Shown here: piece by piece, positions 50,450 through 60,329 of the stretch | Position numbering within the stretch: position 1 is the first letter of the stretch | Layout: every line of letters begins with the position of its first letter | From: Leucosporidium creatinivorum | Lineage: Eukaryota; Basidiomycota; Microbotryomycetes; Leucosporidiales; Leucosporidiaceae | Assembly: GCA_001600635.1 (NCBI GenBank) | Contig: BCKL01000013.1 | Span: 531,157-595,156 of the forward strand | DNA length: 64,000 nt | Direction of reading: 5' to 3' | Program-made: the position numbers and the translations under genes | Notes under the pieces: generated by a model | Database searches by the model: none | The model's input: only the letters and a program-made list of their open reading frames with translations | What the model was told of the DNA's origin: nothing

Positions 50450-50574
50450 ATGGCGAAGATCATGGCGGCGAGAAGGCCGGCGGAAGGGATGATGGTGTTG
50501 AAGCTGCCATACTTGTCGGCGATGATGCCAGAAATGATGCGAGCAAAGAAGGCGGCCGCGTTTATGACCAACAG
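50450..50574 (-). pseudogene. Orphan exon of an MFS transporter
   Basis: A single 125-nt exon bounded by a CTAG acceptor and a GTGAGT donor. It encodes LLVINAAAFFARIISGIIAD then KYGSFNTIIPSAGLLAAMIF. This is the helix-loop-helix (ARxxxGxxADxxGxxNT) found in monocarboxylate-type MFS carriers, including the one at 29,719. It is not a copy of either transporter in this window. No neighbouring MFS exons occur on either side, so it is an isolated fragment. Confidence 0.75.
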
Positions 50575-50748
50575 CTAGAGTCGCGGGCGAGAGCACAAGT
50601 CAGCACGAAGCGCCGCCGCCGGTGGTTTGGCTGCTCGGCATGTGCGAGATCTCGGCTGACGTTCTTCTCGCTCCTCCCTATCTTCTCCTCCTCCCCCGTC
50701 GTTCAAAACACCCTTCCTGCCTTCCTCCCTCTCTCTGCCATCTCTCAG

Positions 50749-51102
50749 ATCCACCGCCCTCGGCGCTGCCCTTCTCGCCGGTTCAGCTCTCAAGCTCTTT
50801 GACTGGGATCTCACCGACCCCGACTCGCTCGATTCGGTCAACGAGTTTGGTGTCAAGACTTTTATGCCCACGATCAGCAAGGAGGAGAGGGAGTGGAAGT
50901 GAGTGTTTTCGGGAATCGAGCCGCTCGGCTCGACGAGGGCGACAGCTGATCCCTTCTCGCTCGTCTCTCAGGTTCGCCGGATGGAACCGCGCTGTCAACA
51001 GGTCTATGGCTTGGAAGAGTGAGTCTCGAGCTCTCCCCCGCTCCTCCCCTACGGCGCCGAGCTAACTCGGCGCTCTCCTTAGCCAACTCGGGCCACGGTT
51101 AA
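50749..51102 (+). pseudogene. 3'-terminal exons of a glycerol kinase (FGGY family), truncated
   Basis: Three exons with good splice sites read STALGAALLAGSALKLFDWD, SVNEFGVKTFMPTISKEERE, WKFAGWNRAVNRSMAWKTNS and end GHG before TAA. This is the C-terminal end of eukaryotic glycerol kinase (Gut1-type): the ALGAALLAG strand followed by the FxPxIS-EERE-W-GWNRAVxRSMxW tail. All upstream catalytic exons are missing; the sequence 5' of 50,749 is unrelated (an MFS exon on the other strand). It is therefore a displaced gene tail and cannot encode an active kinase. Confidence 0.8.
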
Positions 51103-51348
51103 ACGCGGAGGAAGGATGAATCAAAGTAGTACCTCAGCAGCACCTTCAATAGAAGTATGGACACATGAATAAGAGCCTCTGCAGCAGACACCGCATGCAG
51201 TCAGCTGCTCCACGGCTCAACCCACTCACTTGCAGAGTGCGCGGAGCGCCGAGAGACCAAAGCCGAGCTCGCCGAGCATTACTCTAGACTTCCGCCCACC
51301 AGTTCTCGGTCGTTCTGCCGACTATCGTCACTCTTCACATTCCACTAT
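51103..51348 (-). other. Immediate 3' flank of the Fanzor gene (candidate guide-RNA region)
   Basis: About 245 nt between the glycerol kinase tail and the Fanzor stop. In characterised Fanzor loci the guide (omega) RNA is transcribed from the 3' flank of the gene and overlaps its end, so this is the first place to look. Seen directly: no ORF, no obvious terminal inverted repeat and no long hairpin by eye. The assignment is positional inference only. Confidence 0.3.
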
Positions 51349-54300
51349 CTACTCTGCAGTCCCACCCTCTACTCTCCAAAAAGCATGCTCCTTCACTCGC
51401 GAATAGGCGGCGACGAGAGCAACCTCGTTGATGTTGGAGGCTGCTCCTTCATCTCGAGGCTGAACTCCCCAACACGTCGTACACTGCATGACGTCGTGGA
51501 TCCGATCTCCGGTCCGCACGTTGATGGCCATCTCACATCTGTTCCGAGGCCGCAGTGTCAGCTTTCTCTTCGCCAAGCAGACGAGACGAGCGGGCTCAGA
51601 ACGAAGCACTCACACACTGCGACGGTTCTCGGTTACACAGCTCTTGTTGATACAGCTCTTCGTCGTCAGTCCTTCGGGCACGACCTCCATCATTGCCGGC
51701 TGCTGGAAGCGGATCTTGTCGCCCGCGCTACGGCGCGAGAGCTCCTGCAGGATGGTGTTGCCGTGGTAGACGCCTGATCCGCTCTTCTTTCCTGCGAAGC
51801 TAGTAGCGGCGTCGCCGATGGCCATGATGATGGGCCTCGGCGTTGTCGAGAGGATGTGCGAGAGACCGATCTCGTCGTCGTAGGCGCGCTGGTGGAAGTC
51901 CTCCTCCTTCCTCCCTTGCTCGGCGTTTCGAAGATTCCTCTCGCCCTCCATCCCATCCTCACCTGCCTCCCTCCCCTCCCCCTCCCTCCAAACACCTGGC
52001 CCAAACAACGCTCGAATCTCGTCGACCGCCTTCCTCTTCATCCTCCGCTCTTCTCGCTGCGCCTCGAACGCCCTCTCCGTCCAGGGCCTCGACATCTTAA
52101 CGGCAGAAATGACGGTCTTGCCCGCTCTGATCGACTCCATTGTTTCGGTCGAGCTCGAGAAGAGGTTGAGCTCGTGCGAGTTGGCCTGGGCGCGACGGCG
52201 CGACAGCTGGTTGAAGGGAGCGGCGGCGATCGAGGCGGTGAGGAGGATGGGCTCGTTGTTGTAGTCGAATCCCTCACCGGAGAAGGCGAGGAGAGTCCGA
52301 CGTCCAGGGTCGATTCCGACTCGAATGAAGCGCTTGGACATGACTTCGAGAATCTCCTCAGGGGTGGTCGAGCGCGAGAGCGTCTTCTTGACCGCCTCGA
52401 AGATCCGCTCGGTGAAGCCTTGGTCGCTTGGGTCGCGCATCTTGGTGAGAGTGATACGCTGCGCCGTCTGAGGCAAGCCGCCGCCCGTCGTCTTCCACAG
52501 CCTGCGCTCCTCCGAACGACTGGCGACCACTCGAATGGGCTGCTTTGTCGTCGAGAGCGTCGAAGGGATATTGGGATTGGGATGGAAGGGGAGGAGGGTG
52601 GTTCCATCGATGATGGATCCATGGCGGGGGTAGCGACGAGCGGCCCTCTCCTTGTCGTTGCCGAACGCCGACAGTCGGGCGAGCGCCTCCTGGCGACGAG
52701 TCGGGTGACGCTGATGTCGAGGAAGAGAGCCGATCTTGTCCTCCTTGAAGGTGTAGGTCGTGAAGGAGGATGGTACTCGATGCTGGTGGACGCGAGGCGT
52801 GCCGAAGGTCAACGGCCGTTGAGTGGCGGTCTTCGAGGCGCCGAACTTGTGCTTGGTCGTGTTGTCGTACGAGAGCCATGGGATGTTCATCGCTGGGATC
52901 TCCTTATCCCCCTTGACGAGCGCCTGCATGAGCGCATCCGAGTCGGTGAACGCCTTTATCGAGTCCTGGGAGACGCCGAAGGCCTTCTCGGCCTTGTCGC
53001 CGAGGATGACGATGTGGGGAGGGAAAGTCGCAAAGTTGATTTGACTGGCGTTGAAGTGGAAGGGACCTCGAGGAAGATGGCCGGGAGGGAGCTTGAGGCG
53101 GAAGAGGAAGGCCACCAGGGCGAGCAGTCCTCCCTCGAGCGCTCGACGACCAGCGCGCTCCTTCCCGCCGAAGAACGTGGCCCGTACGCTAGCCACGAAC
53201 AGCTCCGTCCTCGCTGCAAAGGGTCCATCCTCGACGAAGCTGAGAGTCGCAGTCGCGTCAGCCCAGAACGCTCGTAGGTCTGCCTCGCGAGACCTGTCGC
53301 CCTGCATGTGCTTCCAGGCCTCCGAACCGAGGAGAGGGATTGCTCCCGCGAGGAGGAGGATGTCGTCGCCCCTGCGACCGAGGGCCTCCGAGCCGAGACT
53401 AAGGGCGAGGTCGGAAGGGCGGCGGTTGCGAAGGGCGGGGAGGTAGGAGAAGTTGAAGACGTCGGCGAACGCTTGCATGACGCTGCTCGTGCAGAGTGGG
53501 AGGTAGTTGAGGCTAACGTTGTCCATATAGGTCATTTTCCTTCGAATCGTCTGTGTGGGCCATCCAAAAGTCAGCTTCACGTTCGGCGAGACACACGCGG
53601 TGCACTCACCGGCGCAACTCCTCCTCCGTCAGGGTTGATCTCGCGCTTGATCCAGTCAAGGAACCCCATGCACCGCAGGGGCGCCTTGGCGAGGACCTCC
53701 TCGAGGCTCTGGCCTTCGTATTGTCCTCGATAGCGTACTCGACGGTTACGTTCGGTGATGATCCTGGAAACGACTGCGAGGACTCGATCGAAGAGCCAAG
53801 CTCGGTCCTCCTCCTCCTCGAAGACCTCCTCCACGGCGTCGAGCAGCTTGCAAACGTCCCTCGACGGCGTCGCGAGGAAGGTCGGCTCCATGAGCTCCTC
53901 GAGGTCGTCGTAGCCGAGAGCGTCCCAAATACGAGGGTCGATATCGCGATCATCGAGGCGGGGGTTCTTCGGGAAGCGGTTCTCGAGGGCGAAGGCGTGG
54001 ATCGCGTCGCTGAGGAGCGCCTTGCTCTCCTTGCGCTCGAGGGCTTCCACTCGAGCCTCCGTGAAGGCGGCGGCGAAGGACGGCGAGTCGGGAGATGGGT
54101 CGTTGGCGGCGGCGACACTGGTGGTAAAGTCGAAGGAGCACAACTTGATGAGGATCGTGTTGAAGTCGACGAGGGAGCGACGAATGGCGAGGCCAATGGG
54201 GTCGAAGGCGTTGTACTTGAGCATGGAAGAGAGCCCGTATACCCATGCCGGAGCCTTTGGTTGAGGCCCGACGTTGGCGCTCTTCGGCAGTTGATAGAAC

Positions 54301-55515
54301 GGGTCCTTGATGGCCTCGGAGAGCGCCTTGATGAGAAGATGGTCCACCTGATTGAGGATCGGTCAGCTTGCCGTTTGTTGTACTTGTCATCAAGGTTCCA
54401 CTCGCCCCGGAAACTCCCTTTAGCCGGTTGGCCTGCACTACGAGTGCGAGTCGATCAGGCTGCTCCTCCTGCTCCTCCTGCAATCCTCCGAACTCGTCTC
54501 GGAACTCGCTCGCCGTAGCCTCGGTCCACCCCCCTCTCGGCTCGTTCCTCCCGACCACCTCCGGCAGTATGCGTCCAACTGCATCCTTCCACTTCAGTCC
54601 GCTGATCTGCTCCCCGGGTCCCTCCTCCATCTCTCGCAAGCCCCGCCATCCCTTCGCCGCTTCCTTCACCTTCTCCCACCTTCCCAGCTCGAGCAGATGG
54701 GCTATGGCAGCCAAGACCTGCCCGACCTTGTCGTGTTGCTCGAGGAGCATGCTCGAGTAGCTCCTACCCCCGGTCGCGCCGATGAGCTTGATGTATTGCT
54801 GGAAGACCTTCGAGATGACGGTGGTGGAGTGAGAGATGAGGAAGTTGAGAGCCTCGAGATGGGTTGGAAGAGGGGAGAGAGAGGTGCCGGGACCCGGGAG
54901 GATGCGAAAGCCGCGCTGGTCATGCCGCTTGACGAAGAGGCGCTGACGAGCCGGGTCCTGGAGCATCTTCCCACGAGTCGCAACGAGCTGGAGAGGGTCG
55001 GTGTGGTTGATGGAGGAGCGGAGTGGCTGGGGATGGGTCCGTCGTGGGTGGACCGAGGCGCCGGGGTGTTCGTCGGCGGGTCGACCCTTGCCCGCCGCCT
55101 TCTTCCCCTTCTCGTCGTCCTCGAGCGAGTCGTCCGAATCCTCGTCGTCGTCATCACCCGCCGCTTTCCACCCTCTGATATGCCCGACCCTCCCCCTCTT
55201 TTTCTTCTTGCGCTCCTTCCTCTCTGCTGCCATGCTCGTCTCGGTCTCGAGCGTCATGACCTTGCTCCGGGCACCATGACGGTCGAGCCGGTGCTCCTGA
55301 GGTCGCAGCGGACCGTCTCGCGCAAGCTTCTTGACACTCGTCATTCGGACTTGGCGTTGAGAGGTCTTGGTCCGCTGGTTGAGTACGCGCTGCCGTGCGG
55401 ATGAAGAGAGGAGGAACGACGTCGCTGATTTCCCGTCGCAGGTCGGCCGGAAACTCGGTGCGAGAGGCGGGTCGGTTGCAGCTGTACATATACGGTTCAA
55501 CTCGGGTGAGTTCAT
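51349..55515 (-). CDS. Fanzor: eukaryotic TnpB-like RuvC nuclease (putative RNA-guided)
   Basis: Four exons: 55,515 to about 54,442; 54,347-53,610; 53,550-51,614; 51,538-51,349 (about 1,300 residues). The C-terminal third carries the nuclease: RuvC-I FIRVGIDPGRRTLLAFSGEG (Asp codon 52,311-52,309); a Trp-containing helix region; PIIMAIGDAATSFAGKKSGS (Asp 51,813-51,811); VVPEGLTTKSCINKSC (Glu 51,675-51,673); a second Cys pair (51,483-51,481 and 51,474-51,472); and RuvC-III QPRDEGAASNINEVALVAAY (Asp 51,453-51,451). This order, with a Glu directly before the Cys finger, is that of Fanzor rather than bacterial TnpB. The N-terminus has a basic NLS-like run (RKERKKKKRGR) and an acidic stretch. ATG 55,515 is the first in frame; ATG 55,341 is an alternative. 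Unlike its neighbours it has very few introns. Guide RNA and activity are inferred from the family. Confidence 0.88.
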
Positions 55516-56257
55516 TACTAGGATCCTCAATCTTCGCAAGCTGACCTGTTACTGCCCAACAGCGTACAACGAGGCCTGTCCCTTCGGCCCGTGTGGTCGC
55601 CGGCTTCGCTTCGAGCTGGAAAGAGTGNNTTGGCCATTTGCTACTTTCAAGCTGGACCTGAAGCTGACTGAGAGGTATTACAGGTCCCTAATAAAAAAAA
55701 AGAAAAACCTTGGCGACCCGATTACCCCCATCGACTTAAACAGTCGGCATGGTCCATTTCCATGCCACCACGAGCAGCGCGACGAACTTGTTGGCGCTAG
55801 ACCTGGCAGCCTCAGTTGATAGCAGCAGCCGTGATCTGATGAAATCACCTCATCCGCACGGCCTCCGGCTCGAGGGCACTCTGGTTCGCGCGGTAGAGGT
55901 GGAGGAAACGTTCAAGAAGCAGTTGGCGGCCGCGAGAAGGGGTGAGGTCTTGGAAATGGAGGAAATGAAGGAGAGGAGGGCTGGAGCGGCAGAGGGTGGG
56001 ACTTATGGAGTAGGGATGAGGGGCGAGTTGATGCTTGAGGGTTGTTGAGAGGGAGCTGAGTGTGCAGAGGATACCGATGCTGAGGTGTGGAATATCGAGA
56101 GCAGTGCTCGCAACTTGGCTGAACGATACAGTGAGAGAGCTGAGCGCCAGCACGAGAGGTAGTGAGTTGCTAAGCGAGCGCAGAGGCCCTCAGCCTCTAG
56201 CAATCATCCCCTCTGCCAAATCGAGCTCTGGGAGGTGCAGCTGCAGCTGGATTTTTG
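55516..56257. other. Fanzor upstream region and junction to right arm; N gap and A-rich run
   Basis: 742 nt. It contains two N bases (55,628-55,629), an A-rich run at about 55,692-55,707 that stands out in GC-rich surroundings, and a plus-strand ATG ORF of 99 codons (55,749-56,048, MVHFHATTSSATNLLALDLA). That ORF has a Glu/Lys/Arg-rich helical middle but no family match. It could be another displaced gene start or chance. Confidence 0.35.
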
Positions 56258-56275
56258 ACTGGCAGTAAACGGCAT
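56258..56275 (-). pseudogene. Start of PMP3 only (five to six codons), cut by the duplication
   Basis: Minus-strand ATG 56,275 gives MPFTAS and then leaves the PMP3 sequence. The upstream PMP3 flank (56,276-56,640) is retained. The fragment shows where the inverted copy was broken and cannot make a protein. Confidence 0.85.
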
Positions 56276-56865
56276 CTTGAACGAGCGGAGGAGGTGAGAG
56301 AAAGAGAACAAGCCGCGATTTCGGATTTCGAACCAACCTCTTTCTTGGCCATTTGGGCGCCAACCCCTGAGCCTTTGGTCGTCCTCAGCCTTGGTCTCTC
56401 TGACGCTGTTTGTACTGAGATATCCGTCAGACAGCTCTCAGTATTTTCATTGGCGCTTTCAGCAGGCCACAAGCCGAGCTCATCGCCACCCTCGGTCTTC
56501 ATCAAGCTAGCCCAGTTCTGTAGGCTGGTCTGTAGGTGAGTGTCGGAGTATGGTTGAGGAGTAGAAAGCATATGTACAGTCATCTCTGGCGAGGCTTCTG
56601 CACTACTCGCGAGTTCACTGGCTGTGCAAGAGCATCCCGACGTCTGCGCCGAGCAGCGGGTCGAGCCTCAGATTGAACGAGAGGCGGAGCTGTTGCAGGT
56701 CGCCGGAAGCGGGAGAGAGTGGGAAGATTGAATCTCGACGTAGCTCTCTTGTCACAACTTCCTTCGGCGAGAAGGTACAGCAGCGAATCTGACTCGAGTT
56801 TCAACAGCAGCGCCGAGCCTGCGCATCTCCTAGACGTCGTGCCTCACCTCCTCCTCTGTCCAGCT

Positions 56866-58097
56866 TCAGCATCTGCGAGGAAGTGGAAGAGATCAGCAGT
56901 AGCTCAAGGGTCTACAGTAGACCAACTCACCGCTCATCGAGATAGCGCTCCCATCCCTCGAACCCACCTTCCTCATCCCCCTCGGCACCGCCACGCAAGA
57001 TGCCGATGACCAGCTGGGCACATCTTTTCGTGACCGCAGTGAGTTTGGTACGCCCTTCCGCCTCACGGCTGTGCTCGCAAAGCGGAAACTTCCGAGGTAA
57101 GATCAGGCGCTTGAGGTGCTGCAGCGAGATCGGCGGGTCCTCTAGCAGCGAACGAAGCTCGACGAGTTGGGTACCGTAGCGTTCAAGTTCACACACGGCG
57201 GTGGATGGCGGAGCGATCAACCGGAGCTGCTGCAGAGGCGAGGGGAGGCGTTCCAATGCGGTGCGGAAGGTTGGATCCTGCAAAGCGTCTTCGTAGGAGC
57301 GCGAGAGGGAGAGCGATTCGAGGCGATCAAGATTCGACCAGACGCCGTCAAGATAAGGGGAGAAGATTCGGTGGGGGTCGTCGAAGCGGAGCGCCTTGAG
57401 CTGGTCCATCGAAGCGAGAGCTCGTGCGAACGCCGAGAAGGTTTGTGGGTCGCCTCTGACATCCCAGTTGTTGACGGCAAAGCTCAAGGTGGTGAGGATA
57501 GGTAGGGATGAAGTGCTGAGGAGATCTTCCCACTTCCCCCCGCGAGGGTCTGGCTGGACATTGATGAGGGAGAGACGGGTGAGATTAGGAAGGACGAAAG
57601 CTGAGGCGAGCTCGGCGCAGTAAAGAGAAAAGTCTCGGAGGTGGAGCTGGGTGAGGTCTACAGCTTGAGAGTCAGTAAATGAAGCTGTGGATGGTGCGAG
57701 AAGACGTACAAGGTGCAGCAGCGAGCGTCTCCAACGAAACCGTCATGATCCGCAAGCGAAGGTCCGTCAAGCTCGTACACTGCTGCAGCATCTCCCGCAA
57801 GCCATCCATCTCAACGCTGACCTCTTCTTCGACAACGCGCAGCGACCTGATATGTCCAACGAGTCGACTGCCCGCACCCTCGGTCGAAGCTCTGAACCTC
57901 GCCACGCCCTCGTCTCTCTCGAGCAAGACATGTCGGTAGAGCTCGAGCTGCGCCCACGGTGTCCATGCTTTGTGAAGGAGCGCGTAGGGGAGTGTGATGG
58001 CGTAGCGGCCGGAGACAGTTTCGAAGCCTGAGATGGTCGAGGGGAGCGAGACGACGATGATGCGGTGGACGAGCTCGGCGGGAAGCGAAGGGGACAT
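56866..58097 (-). CDS. F-box-like protein (right copy, intact)
   Basis: Start ATG 58,097: MSPSLPAELVHRIIVVSLPS, an F-box-like N-terminus, then WTPWAQLELYRHVLLERDEG. Exon 1 ends at a GTACGT donor near 57,711; exon 2 begins DLTQLHLRDFSLYCAELASA near 57,660. It continues with leucine-rich segments (LKALRFDDPHRIFSPYLDGV, LDRLESLSLSRSYEDALQDP, LQQLRLIAPPSTAVCELERY). A last short exon adds the stop (TGA 56,866). The family is probably SCF-type substrate receptors. From about 57,920 to 56,890 it is identical or nearly so to the left copy, while the first 60 codons differ, which points to recent gene conversion or a very recent partial duplication. Confidence 0.75.
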
Positions 58098-58851
58098 GTT
58101 GGGCGAGCTTGCAGTCGGCTTGTAAGCTGTAGCACACTGGACCTGAGGTCAGCGAGACGACTGAGCGAGCTTTCAATCTGAGCGCGGCGGAGAGAGAGCT
58201 GAGCTCACCGAGCTGTAAGAGATTGACCGCCTAGAGCAGCGAGCTGTAGCAGAGCAGTACGAGTCCCGTCCACCGAGTCGAAGCTGCTATATAAGAGCAC
58301 AGAACGAGGTGGTGGCAGAAGCACAAGAGTTCGATTTCGAGTTGGCTTGCAGGTCTCTCTCCCGCCGCTCACTGCTCGCTCTCGTTTGCTACCGTCCTAC
58401 AGCTCCGACATCGCGCTCAGAGGAAAGCTGCTGGATTACACTTCCCTCTCTGCTACCGGCCCCTCCGCTCGCTGCTGTTGCTGGACTACAAGGGACGCGA
58501 CGCTTCAGAGCTCATACGCAGGGACCCGCTCGTCGTTGAAGGTGAGTGCTGGTTCTCGCTTCAGAGCATCGTCCCATCGGAAGGGGATGTAGAGTGGCTC
58601 TCTGCCGCTCTGTCGGCTTTTCGAGCGTGAGGGCAGCTCACTTGACGGGCTGGAAGTGTCGAGGGAGCAGCTCGCGCCGTTGTTGCGCCTCAGTAGCTGA
58701 CCTCTGCGCTCCTAAACTTCACAGAACAAAGCTACATCCCTCCTTCCCCACCTCCCGCGCCAACCCTCGCTCCTCACCTCTCAGCTCGCCAGCTCAGCAT
58801 CGCCGAAGCTCCCCCTCCATCATCGTCTTCTGCGCCGCCAACGCTCCCGAT
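58098..58851. promoter_or_regulatory. Divergent promoter of right F-box and BTB genes
   Basis: 754 nt, recognisably related to 45,214-45,958 in the left arm, especially 58,310-58,590 against 45,480-45,750. It carries CTGTAG/CTACAG-rich stretches. No supported exon. Confidence 0.5.
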
Positions 58852-60235
58852 ATGAGTGTCGTCGAAACAAACAACTTCGTCCTGACTTGGGACTTTGACC
58901 TCGACATCAGCGATAACGCGGCCAGCGTTGTGCTGCCATTGTCGACTCGCTTCGGCGCAGTCGAATTCCTGGTCGCTGTCTCGGAGCTCAAAGCGATGGA
59001 GCTAATCGTGAGGTTCGGAGATATGGAGCAGGGATCTATCGGTCGCAATTGCAAGCCGGGCGGAAGGCTTTCCTGGGTCGACGAGGATGGCAAGGCGACC
59101 ACCATTGAGGCAGGAGAATGGATTTCGTTTGCCGAGTTCCCCCGCGGCGGACTGAACTTCAGCAAGTGCACGGCGGAGTCCTTCCGCAAGGCAGAAGAGT
59201 CCGATGCCAGGTTCCATCGCCTGACTCATCGTCGCTACCGGTTCATCCTCACTCTCGCCGAAGTACTCCTCCGGCGGCGGCACGGCATCCTCGTCCACCA
59301 AACTTCATCAAGCATAACTTCACCTGTAAGCACCGTAGTCTGTGCGCGCCTGAAACCCCTTCCTGACGCAGTTGCTCGCAGCTTCCCTGCTCACAAAGCG
59401 GTCGGACGACGTTCGGCTCTTCTTCCCCTCACTCGGCACCGAGCTTTGGACGAGCACCTCCTTCCTCTCCGCCTCGTCGCCCTACTTCAAATTGCTGTTC
59501 GCCTCGGATGACTTCACGGAGAGCGTGCGCCAAAGCCGAAAGCGACCCAAGATCGAGGAAGTGGAGGTCCTCGTGCTGAACGGCGATTCGAGGGCGCGGT
59601 CGAGGGCGCGGTCGGCTAGCGCCTCGGAGTGGAACGCAGGAGATGGAGAAGGAGATGCCGACGGTGACGACTCGGACGAGGAAACGGACGGCTTCATCAA
59701 GCGGCGCAATCCACCTTCGCTCGAGGACAACAGCAACGACGGCGACTTCACCTATCGCGAGGTCAAGATTCCCGAGACGCCGCATGCGACCTATTGTGCA
59801 GTCCTCCTATATCTCTATTCGGGTCACATTGCCTTCGCTCGCCTCTCCTCTACCCTCCTTCCGCACAACTCGACTGCCGAACACACACGGGAGCAGATGC
59901 TCGAGCAACATCACACTGCCAATCCCTCGCTCCCGTTCCCCGTCTCCCCCAAATCAGTCTACCGCTTGGCCCACCTCCTCGAAATTCCCTCCCTTTGCGC
60001 CATCTCCCTCGCCGAGCTCAAATCCCAACTCACCACCACCAACGCCGCCAAGGAGCTGTTCTCGTCGATCAGTGTCTACGACGATGCGCGCGAGGTCCTC
60101 CTCGATTTCGTGGTCGCTAAATGGAAGGAGGTCAGGACGAGCGCGGGGATGAAGGAGATTGAGCGCAAGGCGCAGGCGGGGGAATCGCCCCGAGCGGCAG
60201 CGGTCTACGCTCATCTTGTACCTAGGCTCTTGTAG
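58852..60235 (+). CDS. BTB/POZ-like domain protein (right copy)
   Basis: Start ATG 58,852: MSVVETNNFVLTWDFDLDIS, aligned with the start of the left copy. The N-terminal domain has LSWVDEDGKATTIEAGEWIS and AEFPRGGLNFSK. Exon 1 ends at a GTAAGC donor near 59,331; exon 2 resumes LLAASLLTKRSDDVRLFFPS. The BTB-like core reads ELWTSTSFLSASSPYFKLLF, SDDFTES, an acidic insert (GDADGDDSDEETDGF), HATYCAVLLYLYSGHIAFAR and SVYRLAHLLEIPSLCAISL. It ends VYAHLVPRLL at TAG 60,235. It is fully open where the left copy is also open, but the two differ at many residues, unlike the F-box genes beside them. Confidence 0.77.
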
Positions 60236-60329
60236 ACCCCTCTTGAACCTCATGCCGGTACTCACTCTTTCGCCTAATATTGTCAAGAGAAGAGCGGCGA
60301 AGCAAGTTTCATGAGCCGAGCTGCCTATT

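Larger units (their letters stand above)
56258..60235. repeat. Right arm of a large inverted duplication (BTB + F-box genes)
   Basis: Inverted counterpart of 43,807-47,778. The inner end is sharp: the match to the PMP3 start stops after CTGCCAGT, where PMP3 continues GACATT and this copy continues CAAAAA. Both genes in this arm are intact. Confidence 0.9.

Noticed and set aside
50749-51102. A functional small gene encoding the glycerol-kinase-like tail
   Set aside because: It begins with an acceptor site, has no start codon in frame and corresponds only to the last part of a much longer enzyme.
51856-53277. 473-codon open frame on the plus strand opposite the Fanzor
   Set aside because: It is antisense to the RuvC-containing exon, has no recognisable domain and is Arg/Gly/Leu-rich as expected from the reverse of GC-rich coding DNA.
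51349-55515. Bacterial contamination as the source of the TnpB-like gene
   Set aside because: The gene has spliceosomal introns with GTGAGT donors, sits between fungal genes, and has the Fanzor-type arrangement and a basic NLS-like run rather than a compact bacterial TnpB.
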